Below the pieces are notes generated by a model. The model was not told the origin of the DNA, did no database searches, and worked only from the letters and a program-made list of their open reading frames with translations. A stretch of DNA of 46,997 nucleotides from Lachnoclostridium sp. (GTDB taxonomy: Bacteria; Bacillota; Clostridia; Lachnospirales; Lachnospiraceae): positions 1 through 46,997 of the forward strand of contig JAETRR010000031.1 in the NCBI GenBank assembly GCA_021770065.1, given 5' to 3'. Position numbers and translations under genes: made by a program. Positions 8,797-16,578 of the stretch are shown here, piece by piece (position 1 is the stretch's first letter; each line of letters opens with the position of its first letter).

Positions 8797-9924
8797 CTAT
8801 AATAAAGTCTTCACGCTCTTATATATCAATGCTCCCTTCGGAACTGTTTCCTTCATTTCTTTTACACTGTCTGCCGTTCTGATTATTTCTTCTATTAAGT
8901 TTCGGCCGTTCATGTCAGCATTCTCATACAGCAAACAGCCTTCCTTTACCCAGACATCGTATAAAGCTGACAAATGCTCTTTTTTTAAATATATTTCATG
9001 CTCACTAATTTCACCCGTTTTGCAATTAATCTCAGTAATGTATTTCGCTCTCCAGGGCAAAAGAATAATTTTCTCACCAATCACCAGACTCTCTATAAAT
9101 AATGCTTTGCGTGATGTATCTGTCTGTACTTCATATATCTTTTCAATTTCTTTATTTTCTCTGCTGACCTTATAGATTCCGTCTGACAGTACCGATAATA
9201 TATAAAGCTGTCCGCAGCACACAACAATTCTCGCATATTTATCCTCCGGCCCGGACAAGCCCTTGAAAAAATATCTCTCCGTAATTCCTTTAGCTGCATC
9301 CCATTCATAAAGCTGATATCCGGAAAGGCTGATTAAAAAAAAGCCATGCTCCCAATAAATTACTCCGCCCACAGATATACCGTCCGGTAATAAATATTGT
9401 TCTGTCTTTTTCGTTAAAAAATCGTAAGACCAGATCACCTGTCCCTGGTTTTTAATAAACCAGAGTCTGTCTTCCGCAATACACGCAGATGAAATAAAAG
9501 TCTGTCCCTTTTCTTCGCTTGTCCTAAAAGAAATATCAAACCTGTGGAATCTGCAGGTATTTACATCAAAGGAATAAAAAGCAGCAGACATACCGGAAGG
9601 TATTATGATAATTTTCCCCTTATATACAAATGCCCCTGTAATGTTATCTGCATCTGCGCCTTCCAGCTTATAGGTTGCTCCCTGTTTATAGGCCGGATCA
9701 TACTTAAAAACTCCGATACAATCATTTAAAATAAAATACAGCGTTTTACTTATCAATATCACTTTCCTGTACTGTATGGGAGCATGCTCTTTTATAATTG
9801 CCTCCTGTCTAAGACTCCAGCCATTCAAGTCAATAGAATAAACAGCCCGTCCGTAATGATCAATCGTCCAGAGCTTTCCATCCAGACAGACTGCATCTGC
9901 ACATTTAAAAAATGACATAGACAT
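8797..9924 (-). CDS. Cytoplasmic beta-propeller-like protein of the glycan locus, function unknown
   Basis: About 375 residues with no signal peptide and no membrane segment. The sequence is a series of short strand-rich units, for example LWFIKNQGQVIWSYD, GYQLYEWDAAKGITERY, LYILSVLSDGIYKVS and YITEINCKTGEISEHEIYL. Each has a hydrophobic strand followed by a polar turn, as in six- or seven-bladed propellers (PQQ/WD-like). No catalytic motif is visible. It lies between two methyltransferase-like genes, and its ATG at 9924 overlaps the stop of the upstream gene (TGATG), with GGGAG 7 nt before it; GTG codons at 9930 and 9927 are less likely starts. A scaffolding or glycan-binding role would be inference only. 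Confidence 0.65.
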   Translation of the reverse strand: MSMSFFKCADAVCLDGKLWTIDHYGRAVYSIDLNGWSLRQEAIIKEHAPIQYRKVILISKTLYFILNDCIGVFKYDPAYKQGATYKLEGADADNITGAFVYKGKIIIIPSGMSAAFYSFDVNTCRFHRFDISFRTSEEKGQTFISSACIAEDRLWFIKNQGQVIWSYDFLTKKTEQYLLPDGISVGGVIYWEHGFFLISLSGYQLYEWDAAKGITERYFFKGLSGPEDKYARIVVCCGQLYILSVLSDGIYKVSRENKEIEKIYEVQTDTSRKALFIESLVIGEKIILLPWRAKYITEINCKTGEISEHEIYLKKEHLSALYDVWVKEGCLLYENADMNGRNLIEEIIRTADSVKEMKETVPKGALIYKSVKTLL

Positions 9925-10760
9925 CACCACGCTCCCTTTTTATCGAATCTGAGATATATGCCTCCCTTCTCCTCATATATCTCATCAAACAGGTAATAGC
10001 CATTTCCCCCGAAAATCTTAACCAGCTCTCCTGTTGTAAAATGATTTTTCCAGCCATTCAGCATTCTAACCGATATTTCCGGACACATATGCAGAGAACA
10101 GTAGGCTATCAGAACAGTCTTTGAGTGCTGGCAGAGTTTTCTCAAAAAAATCTCCGGACAGCTGATATATTCCAGAATTCCACACAAAAAGGCTACATCG
10201 GAATAGATATCCGGAAAACTGCCGCTGTTAAAGTCACAAACATTGGTTTCCGGATATTTTTTTGTCTTATCTATGGGATAATACAGGATTTCATCATCCA
10301 AATACCTTTTTAAAGACATGTTTCCGGCTCCGCAATCCATAACAGATCTGGCATCTTCGGGCATTAATGTTAATAATTCCTTATATCTGTGATCCCATGG
10401 CCCTGCTTGTCCGGAAAAATCATATTTACATTCATTATCTTCCCAGGATCTCAGCGGATAACAGGGAGGCAGCAATTTATCCCCATACCATTCCGGAGCC
10501 CATACAAAATCCTGACCTTTTTTATATCCATCCCTACTCAGCCGGTTTATTGCTTTGGACTTATTAACAACATTACTTACAAAAATAAAGACTTTCTCCT
10601 GCTTTAACAGCCAGTCATAATCTCTTATCCGTTTCCCTAAATAAGTATCCCTGTCTTTGTGTCCATTTTCATCCACAATGTAGTTCACTTTATCCATAAA
10701 CGCTGGGGTATATTTATCAATTTCCCTTGTAATATTGTAAATTACTATGCTTTTCATCAT
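9924..10760 (-). CDS. Methyltransferase-like protein with degenerate Rossmann module
   Basis: 278 residues. The C-terminal half has methyltransferase-like features: SVMDCGAGNMSLKRYL as a motif I equivalent, YYPIDKTKKYPETNVCDFN after strand 2, and VAFLCGILEYI typical of type 11-like enzymes. The N-terminal ~90 residues (IVIYNI, YIVDENGH, VFIFVSNVVNKSKAINRL) match the strand order of the recurring module but lack its glycine-rich YGAG turn. The start overlaps the upstream gene by 44 bp. Two consecutive ATGs are present (10760 and 10757) with a weak AGGTGA site. The enzymatic assignment is moderate; the N-terminal relationship is inference. Confidence 0.68.
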   Translation of the reverse strand: MMKSIVIYNITREIDKYTPAFMDKVNYIVDENGHKDRDTYLGKRIRDYDWLLKQEKVFIFVSNVVNKSKAINRLSRDGYKKGQDFVWAPEWYGDKLLPPCYPLRSWEDNECKYDFSGQAGPWDHRYKELLTLMPEDARSVMDCGAGNMSLKRYLDDEILYYPIDKTKKYPETNVCDFNSGSFPDIYSDVAFLCGILEYISCPEIFLRKLCQHSKTVLIAYCSLHMCPEISVRMLNGWKNHFTTGELVKIFGGNGYYLFDEIYEEKGGIYLRFDKKGAW

Positions 10761-13038
10761 TCACCTGTCCAGATATAATCTTTTTCATAACCCCGGCCAT
10801 AGCGTCAAATTCTCTTTTCCAGGATTTACATTGTGAGTATCCTGCTGCAAGTGCAGAATAAATATACTGCGGCAGCTCTTCCATCTTTTCACATAAAAAA
10901 ATGTTATCTTCTGCTTTTAGCCATTCATAGAAATAACGGATTTTGTGCGTCGAATTATCAAACGCAATGCAGGGAGTTCCGCAGATTGCAGATAACACTA
11001 ATCCATGAAGCCTGTCTGTAATCACCAGCCTGCTGGTATACAACATATTAAGCAAGTTCTTTACCTGCTGTTTTTCTTCGCTTTTCGGAAGATACCGGTT
11101 TAAATGTGTATCTTTTTCTTCATATCTCAGATGATGCTCCTTCAAAAATTCCTTAACTTTTTTCTCCTGCATCATTACCTTTTCCTCGTCCTGTCTCAAG
11201 CACAGCAGTACATTCTTATTTCTCTCTTGAGCAGATGAACTTTTAAACATTTCGGATAAATACAATGCAATATCGGGAAAATAATAACAGCGTTTACCAT
11301 AACCTAACTGCTTATAAAACTGAAAAGAACCGATATCCCGGAAAAAAATGTATAAATTCACATCTTGATACAGAATCTTTAAATCATTCTTTACAGATGC
11401 AAAATTCTGCTCATAACTGTCTCTATATGCCAGACTATTAGGAAACATAATTTTTATATTGCCGGGAAACCTCTTTACAATTTCTATAAGATTCACCCCG
11501 TTTTTCCATAAGTTTCCGATATATCCTCCACCCTGTAAAAAAATAATATCCTGCGGATTTACATTGCATGTAATATAGTCTTGCAGCATGAAATATTCGT
11601 TTGCTGTAACACAAATTATCTGATATTCCGGAAAATACCTTTTTAAAAATCCTTCTTCCGCCATTGCAATCGCGTGATCCCCAAGATTTCCGTGCTCCGG
11701 AAGCAAAAAAAGGAAAAGTCTTCTCTTATCTGACTTTATAAGCCTGTTCATAAGCTTAGAGTATTCATAATTAAAATGAATATTATTTTTAAACCGCAAT
11801 GTACTGTCCCATTTTAGTTTATGCTCAGGTATCCCCCTATCTAAAAGGCTGCTTTGAATTTCCCGTGCCATAACCGGATTCATAACAGCGATTAAAATAT
11901 AGTCAAATTCCATTTGTTCTATAGCGGATACAGGAAGCACTGGAATGCCATCCTTATCAATCTCTGAAGCATTTGAATCAACAATGCCGCTTAACTTTAT
12001 AATCCCATCTTTTACCGCATGATTATAAAATTTTCTGCCAATCTTTCCGGCTCCATAAATTACAATACGGCTTCCATAGTAAAACAGATGATATGGAAAC
12101 GTAACTTCCTCTGGATTTCTGTCAAGACAAAGATGAAAAACTGTTTCTATCATATATTGATCAATATCCGGAAGTTTTAAAAGCTTTCCTTTTTCTTCGG
12201 TACTTAATCTGTCAAATAGAGATATCGCTGACTTTCTTATGCTCTCAGTCACAAATGAAACTTCTTTCATTCCGCTTAATATTTTCATATGGCGCTTCCA
12301 GAAACCCAGCATTTTCTCATATGTTAAATACAAACTATAGAAATTGTGAAATCCGGGACTGCTTTGCATGATGGAGCCTTCGCGTACCCTGCGCAGCAAT
12401 ATAGTCTTATTCTGATGCATTACCTTACCAGCCAGCAGCATACCCTCAAACATAAATAAATTATCTTCATAAAGAATACCATCTTCAAAATGCAAATGAT
12501 TTTTGTTGAGGAATTCTCTTCGTATACATTGAAGACTGGCCTGCACATAATAGTCCCTGTTATTTATCAAATCCAAAAAAAGAGCTCTGCCATTTAAATA
12601 AACTCCATAGCTCTTTTTTCTCTGATATGCCGTTTCATAATGTATCTGTTCCCTGTGGATTGTTTCATTTTCAAAAAAAGATTTTCCATCAAAATATAAA
12701 ACATCTAATTCTGCATTTTGCATTGTCTGTATCATAAAGGACAGACAATCTCCTTCTGCCAGTTTATCGTCGCTGTCTAAGAAAAAAAGATATTCTCCTT
12801 CTGACTTTTCAATACCATAATTTCTGGCAGAAGATAATCCTCCATTTTTTTTTGAATATACGTGGATAAAATTGTGATTGTCCCTATATTCTTCCAATAT
12901 GGATAAGGAGTGATCTGTGGAACCATCGTTCACACAGATCACTTCTGCTCCTTCTACATATTGATACAGTATGCTGTCTAGACAATCTCTGATATAGTTT
13001 TCCATATTATATACAGGAATAATGATACTTAACTTCAT
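10717..13038 (-). CDS. Fusion: GT2 glycosyltransferase, Rossmann module, polysaccharide pyruvyltransferase
   Basis: 773 residues in three parts. Residues 1-220 are a GT2 domain (LSIIIPVYNMENYI, VNDGSTD, FFLDSDD with the metal-binding DSDD at 88-91). Residues 322-410 are the recurring module (GSRIVIYGAGKIGRKF, GIVDSN, YILIAVMN). Residues 440-750 are a polysaccharide pyruvyltransferase domain (PF04230): EHGNLGDHAIA at 448-458, LQGGGYIGN at 501-509 and VITDRLHGLVLSAICGTP at 672-689. One polypeptide may add a sugar and ketal-link pyruvate from PEP to it. It is the promoter-proximal gene of the locus. The ATG at 13038 follows GGGAG by 7 nt; the longer frame to 13071 precedes the fold. Confidence 0.88.
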   Translation of the reverse strand: MKLSIIIPVYNMENYIRDCLDSILYQYVEGAEVICVNDGSTDHSLSILEEYRDNHNFIHVYSKKNGGLSSARNYGIEKSEGEYLFFLDSDDKLAEGDCLSFMIQTMQNAELDVLYFDGKSFFENETIHREQIHYETAYQRKKSYGVYLNGRALFLDLINNRDYYVQASLQCIRREFLNKNHLHFEDGILYEDNLFMFEGMLLAGKVMHQNKTILLRRVREGSIMQSSPGFHNFYSLYLTYEKMLGFWKRHMKILSGMKEVSFVTESIRKSAISLFDRLSTEEKGKLLKLPDIDQYMIETVFHLCLDRNPEEVTFPYHLFYYGSRIVIYGAGKIGRKFYNHAVKDGIIKLSGIVDSNASEIDKDGIPVLPVSAIEQMEFDYILIAVMNPVMAREIQSSLLDRGIPEHKLKWDSTLRFKNNIHFNYEYSKLMNRLIKSDKRRLFLFLLPEHGNLGDHAIAMAEEGFLKRYFPEYQIICVTANEYFMLQDYITCNVNPQDIIFLQGGGYIGNLWKNGVNLIEIVKRFPGNIKIMFPNSLAYRDSYEQNFASVKNDLKILYQDVNLYIFFRDIGSFQFYKQLGYGKRCYYFPDIALYLSEMFKSSSAQERNKNVLLCLRQDEEKVMMQEKKVKEFLKEHHLRYEEKDTHLNRYLPKSEEKQQVKNLLNMLYTSRLVITDRLHGLVLSAICGTPCIAFDNSTHKIRYFYEWLKAEDNIFLCEKMEELPQYIYSALAAGYSQCKSWKREFDAMAGVMKKIISGQVNDEKHSNLQYYKGN

Positions 13039-13173
13039 TTCATTCTCCCGGGTATCAGTATGACATAACATTTGTCTGCATCAAAATAGCACTCGCTATC
13101 TTTGCCGGTCACACACCCATAAAGCCGGATACTATTTCACATTGCATAATTTACTCAGAATTAATGCAGTATA
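13039..13173 (-). promoter_or_regulatory. Leader region of the glycan operon with a predicted nested stem
   Basis: This 135-bp gap lies between the secreted-protein gene and the first glycan gene. On the minus strand it contains paired segments: CCGGC/GCCGG-type pairing around TTTATGGGTGTGTGA, and AAATAG with CTATTT outside it. This suggests a folded 5' leader or weak attenuator. I see no convincing sigma-A promoter and no match to a riboswitch class I know. Confidence 0.3.
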
Positions 13174-14229
13174 TCAGCTAATTGTAGCTTCAGAGCTGAC
13201 TATAGTACTGTTATCCGTAAGTGTCACGGTTACGATTGCAGTCCCTCCAGCACTCTTCAGATACTTTACCCATTGATCGCCAAGCTGGATAGAAAAGTCT
13301 CCACCCTCTGCTGCATCCCAATCATCGGTATGCCAGGTTACCGGGGCTATCGATATGGCAGATTCCTTGGCAGAACCATCGGTTATTTTGATTGACTTAT
13401 AATTCTTATCAGCAGTCAGACCCGTAATAGAAATCAGCCCAGTAGATGATATACTAACCTGCGGCCCCGTAACCTCTTCAAACTTCCATGTCACGGTAAC
13501 AGTAGGAGCAGTCAGATCGCTGGCAACGGTCGCAGTCGTGCAGGCTCCCTCCATGTTGAAGCTGGCGCTCTTCCACGCCTTCTTGCCTGTTGTTCCGTCT
13601 GCAATCTCTTTATACGCATACTTGCCGTTCTCAAATGTTGTCTCAAAATTCTCCGGAATGCCTGCTACGGATGTATCAACGCTGACTTCTGTGGTCGCTA
13701 CTGCTGCAGACTTGTCTCCAAGCTTCAGACCTAAGTATAATTTCGCATCCGTTCCTGTAATGTCCTCTTTCTCTGCAAGCGGTATATCTGTGTCTGCCTC
13801 CGATGCCTTTGCCTTAACAGTAAGCTTGATATCATGGCTGCTCTTATTGGTTACAGTCAGAGCCTTGCTCGCATTTTCATACTTGTTGGTATCCGTCATA
13901 AAATACACGCCTGTATCGGTGTCTTTTGCCGGCAGATCTGCATTAGACACACCGGCTCCGTCCGTATCCTGGATCAGACGCTCCGGGTCAATGGTGTACG
14001 CAAAAGTTGTAGTATCTCCGTCTGTCGGCAGGATTACATTTGTAACCTTCTTTTCCAGATGTCCTACGGATGTACCGTCACCGGTTGCAGATCCGGAAGT
14101 TGCATTGCTGCCTGTAGCCGCATCGTTGGGAGTAGTGCCTGTGCCGCCTGTAGCAGATACTGTCAGCGTACTGCCCAGCATTAATGCTGCCGCCAGTGCC
14201 ACTGCCATTCCTTTCTTCATGTTTCGCAT
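13174..14229 (-). CDS. Secreted surface protein, function unknown
   Basis: 351 residues from the ATG at 14229, which has AGGAGG 8 nt upstream. The N-terminus is a clear Sec signal (MRNMKKGMAVALAAALMLGS, ending near TVSA), then a Gly/Thr/Ser/Asn-rich linker. The mature part is strand-rich, with phrases such as LTVTNKSSHDIKLTVKAKA, GVYFMTDTNKYEN and TVTVTWKFEEV that resemble Ig-like or WxL-like surface beta domains. The C-terminus repeats 'ISITGLTADKNYKSIKITDG' type strands. No LPXTG motif, membrane anchor or S-layer repeat is visible. Upstream is a membrane-anchored small protein (14311-14820), probably in one operon with an 81-bp gap. The two may form a surface structure, which is inference. 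Confidence 0.7.
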   Translation of the reverse strand: MRNMKKGMAVALAAALMLGSTLTVSATGGTGTTPNDAATGSNATSGSATGDGTSVGHLEKKVTNVILPTDGDTTTFAYTIDPERLIQDTDGAGVSNADLPAKDTDTGVYFMTDTNKYENASKALTVTNKSSHDIKLTVKAKASEADTDIPLAEKEDITGTDAKLYLGLKLGDKSAAVATTEVSVDTSVAGIPENFETTFENGKYAYKEIADGTTGKKAWKSASFNMEGACTTATVASDLTAPTVTVTWKFEEVTGPQVSISSTGLISITGLTADKNYKSIKITDGSAKESAISIAPVTWHTDDWDAAEGGDFSIQLGDQWVKYLKSAGGTAIVTVTLTDNSTIVSSEATIS

Positions 14230-14310
14230 AACTTTTACCTCCTTGAATAAAATTTTTTTATTTTGTATCACATCATGCACATCCTGCATGACTGCTACCA
14301 TAAGAAATGT

Positions 14311-14820
14311 TTACTGCTCTACGATGATTGTAAAGCCCACGCGGAGAGTACTGAGTGTATTCATATCCTCATCGATCAGATGATATATCATTACGCAGTC
14401 ATAAGTTCCTGCCGATAACGGCTTATCCAGAGCAATACTGCCCAGCTCGCTTCCTCTTGGAAGAATCGGCGATTTGTAAATAGCTTCCTCCTCATTTTCC
14501 TCAAGGAATATATCAAAGTACACATCGTTGGTATTCTCCTCCAGATTCGCCACATAGGCATCCTCCGATATGGCATCTCCTGCTGCAAAGTGCCAGGTGG
14601 TTGTCATGGACGCACTGTAATACCCCGGCTCCACATATTCCCGGTTCAGCATACCGTCAACAACATCCTCTACGTTATCCCTGTTGACTACCACATTGCG
14701 CTTTTCCGGTTCCTCTTCCTTCCGGTTCATTAATAAATAGATCACTGCCGCAAGCAATACAGCAATTACCACTGCACATATGATAATTACGGTTTTTCCG
14801 TTCTTTTTCTGTTCTGACAC
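14311..14820 (-). CDS. Membrane-anchored protein with extracytoplasmic beta domain
   Basis: About 169 residues. A charged N-terminus (SEQKKNGK) precedes one membrane helix (TVIIICAVVIAVLLAAVIYLL), then RKEEEPEKR and a strand-rich domain (YVEPGYYSASMTTTWHF, VYFDIFLEENEEEAIYK, GTYDCVMIYHLID, LRVGFTIIVEQ). I chose a GTG start at 14820 because AGGAGG (14830-14835) lies 9 nt upstream. The frame remains open to 14886, but that extension has no site and is made of a dispersed repeat. The protein looks like a type II single-pass protein exposing its C-terminus outside. It precedes the secreted protein at 13174-14229 on the same strand and likely acts with it. No known family was recognised. Confidence 0.7.
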   Translation of the reverse strand: MSEQKKNGKTVIIICAVVIAVLLAAVIYLLMNRKEEEPEKRNVVVNRDNVEDVVDGMLNREYVEPGYYSASMTTTWHFAAGDAISEDAYVANLEENTNDVYFDIFLEENEEEAIYKSPILPRGSELGSIALDKPLSAGTYDCVMIYHLIDEDMNTLSTLRVGFTIIVEQ

Positions 14821-14841
14821 GTCACGGTTCCTCCTATCTAA

Positions 14842-14890
14842 ATTCGCTGCACAATAGCACGAAAGGGTAAAGCCGCTTCGACACACTGGT
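14842..14890. repeat. Dispersed intergenic repeat, copy 1
   Basis: It shares most bases with 23236-23288. Common blocks are TCGCTGC, AAAGGGTAAAG, CGCTTCGAC and CTGGT, in the same order and orientation. Neither copy appears to be coding. The other copy lies between the L,D-transpeptidase gene and serC. Confidence 0.6.
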
Positions 14891-15221
14891 ATCGAGAGAA
14901 ACTTTCATTTATATTTCTCAAATACCTCACGGCCTAAAAAATAAAATATATTGGTCACCTTTTATACAGCCGATATATTGGTCACCCAAAAGCTCCATAA
15001 CTCCAAGGTGATGCGGACGCTGCATACTGCCTCCGCTTCGCTCCCTGCTACGTCACGCCTCTGCGTGTTCGCAGGGTCCTGGCATACCCAATGCGCAGTC
15101 TTCAGCCATTCCTGAACTCCTGCCTTCTAATGCCGTTCTTTCTTTTTATATCATGAACCTGCCCCCCAGTCCTTCCGGTAAAACCCCGGCTCATCACCGG
15201 GATTTATCTGAAGGGCCGTTC
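14891..15221. other. Non-coding stretch downstream of the TnpB-like gene
   Basis: No credible gene lies in these ~330 bp. It contains two exact copies of ATATATTGGTCACC at 14946-14959 and 14973-14986 (27-bp period), about 125-165 bp upstream of the GTG start at 14820. It also holds a GC-rich structured block (about 15005-15090) and a small hairpin at 15185-15201 (CCCGG, 7-nt loop, CCGGG) followed on the minus strand by GTTTT. In TnpB systems the guide RNA scaffold overlaps the end of the gene and extends past it, so 15150-15350 is where such an RNA would be expected. This is inferred from position only. Confidence 0.4.
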
Positions 15222-16568
15222 TTATGATCCATATAACACGCCTTCCCCCTGCCCACGCTTTTTGGCATTCCGGGCGGTGTTGGTCTTTTCCTCTGCTTCA
15301 TAGCCGCAGGAGGGGCAGTAAAAGCTCCTGTCCGGCTTTGTCCCGGCAGTCCCTCCCGGCCTGCCCGCGGTAATAAGACCGCACCTGCTGCACTCTCTGC
15401 TGATGTCCTTTCCCAGCACTTCCACGATTTCAACGGACTGCTCCCCGCACTTCTGAGCCAGCCTTTTCCTAATATAGCCTCTCTGCCACAGGCTGACGGA
15501 ATGATTGATCCGTTTATTTCCTCCCCTTACCTGCGCCCCCGGCAGCTTTGCCATGTAAATCGTCCGGGGTTTTTCTGTCTGGAGGAAACGGTTCAGCTCC
15601 TGATTGATGTAGCCGTGAAGACGCTCCTCCAGTTTTCTCTTCTGGGACTGATACTTTTTACGGCCGGGATTGCTCTCCCGGTTACGCTGATAGCTTGCCG
15701 TCTTCATGCGGATCCAGTCTGCGTAGGCAGTCTGGTACGTTCCAAGCTCTTCCCCGTAACGATGCCCCTCATCTGTTGTCAGCATGGTATACATCCCAAA
15801 GGCTATCCCGATCTTTTTGGTGTAACCGGGATTCCTGCGTACCGCCGTCTGGATCGGCACATGAATCTCCAGGGTATTCTCTTCCGGATCCAGCTTCATA
15901 TAAAGCTGGGACTTATACTGATTGTGATCCGTCAGCGGTACAAAGATCCGCTTTCTTTTTTCCTTTGTGGAGATGTAAATGCCGCCGTCCCCGTAACGGT
16001 AAGCCCTCTCTGAGATCGCAAAGCCTGAGGTGTTTTCTGTCTGAAGCTTTACATGGTATTTCCTCACCTGCCTGCGCAGATAACGGTGAAGCCGTTCTGT
16101 CTCTACCCGGCTTGAAATACTCTCATACTGCGCCGCCAGTTCCCCGGTAAGCTCTACCGGCTTCCGGTTCAGAACCTGTTCAAAAGCATTGCTAATCTTC
16201 AGCAGAAAACAGAGATAATGCTTCTCATCTTCCGTAAAGCCTTCATTCCTGCTTACATTTTTCTGAATCCGGGCTTTTGTCCTCGTCCACTGGGCTTTGA
16301 TCTCCCCTAAGGCATCAAAGACGGCGAGGTAAAAATATACGGAAGGCATCCCCAGGTCATTCCTCAGGCCGCAGGCCGTCATTTCATTCTGTACAGTGTA
16401 GCCGGGGTACAGCTTGGACAGACTGGCAGTTCCGCCGTAACGCGCATACACATAATTTTTCACCTTCCCGTAATCTGCTGCGATTTCCCGGAGCTTCTGC
16501 ATGTCCTCCGGCGCAACAGAGCCCCTGCTGTATTGATGTATAATTTTATAAACGGTTTTTGACGGCAT
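15222..16568 (-). CDS. TnpB-family protein with all three RuvC catalytic residues replaced
   Basis: About 448 residues from the ATG at 16568 (GAGG 9 nt upstream; TTG and ATG starts a few codons earlier are possible). Family signs are the zinc ribbon C393-SRC396 and C418-PSC421, and the adjoining KTNTARN that matches the DxNAARN end of RuvC. At the three catalytic positions I read IGIAFG (Ala256 for Asp), TIYMAKLP (Ala340 for Glu) and EEKTN (Lys428 for Asp). The protein should therefore bind a guide RNA and DNA but not cut. No transposase tnpA gene lies next to it. Other TnpB-derived proteins without nuclease activity are known transcription repressors; that role here is inference. It could instead be a decayed transposon gene, but the frame is intact. 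Confidence 0.82.
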   Translation of the reverse strand: MPSKTVYKIIHQYSRGSVAPEDMQKLREIAADYGKVKNYVYARYGGTASLSKLYPGYTVQNEMTACGLRNDLGMPSVYFYLAVFDALGEIKAQWTRTKARIQKNVSRNEGFTEDEKHYLCFLLKISNAFEQVLNRKPVELTGELAAQYESISSRVETERLHRYLRRQVRKYHVKLQTENTSGFAISERAYRYGDGGIYISTKEKRKRIFVPLTDHNQYKSQLYMKLDPEENTLEIHVPIQTAVRRNPGYTKKIGIAFGMYTMLTTDEGHRYGEELGTYQTAYADWIRMKTASYQRNRESNPGRKKYQSQKRKLEERLHGYINQELNRFLQTEKPRTIYMAKLPGAQVRGGNKRINHSVSLWQRGYIRKRLAQKCGEQSVEIVEVLGKDISRECSRCGLITAGRPGGTAGTKPDRSFYCPSCGYEAEEKTNTARNAKKRGQGEGVLYGS

Positions 16569-16578
16569 GGAATGCATC

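Noticed and set aside
13039..13173. Cyclic-di-GMP (GEMM) or other known riboswitch
   Set aside because: A few GGCAAAG-like words occur, but the conserved core of the class and the second stem are not present.
14946..14986. Short CRISPR-like array
   Set aside because: Only two 14-bp repeats, with one 13-bp gap. No cas genes and no further units.
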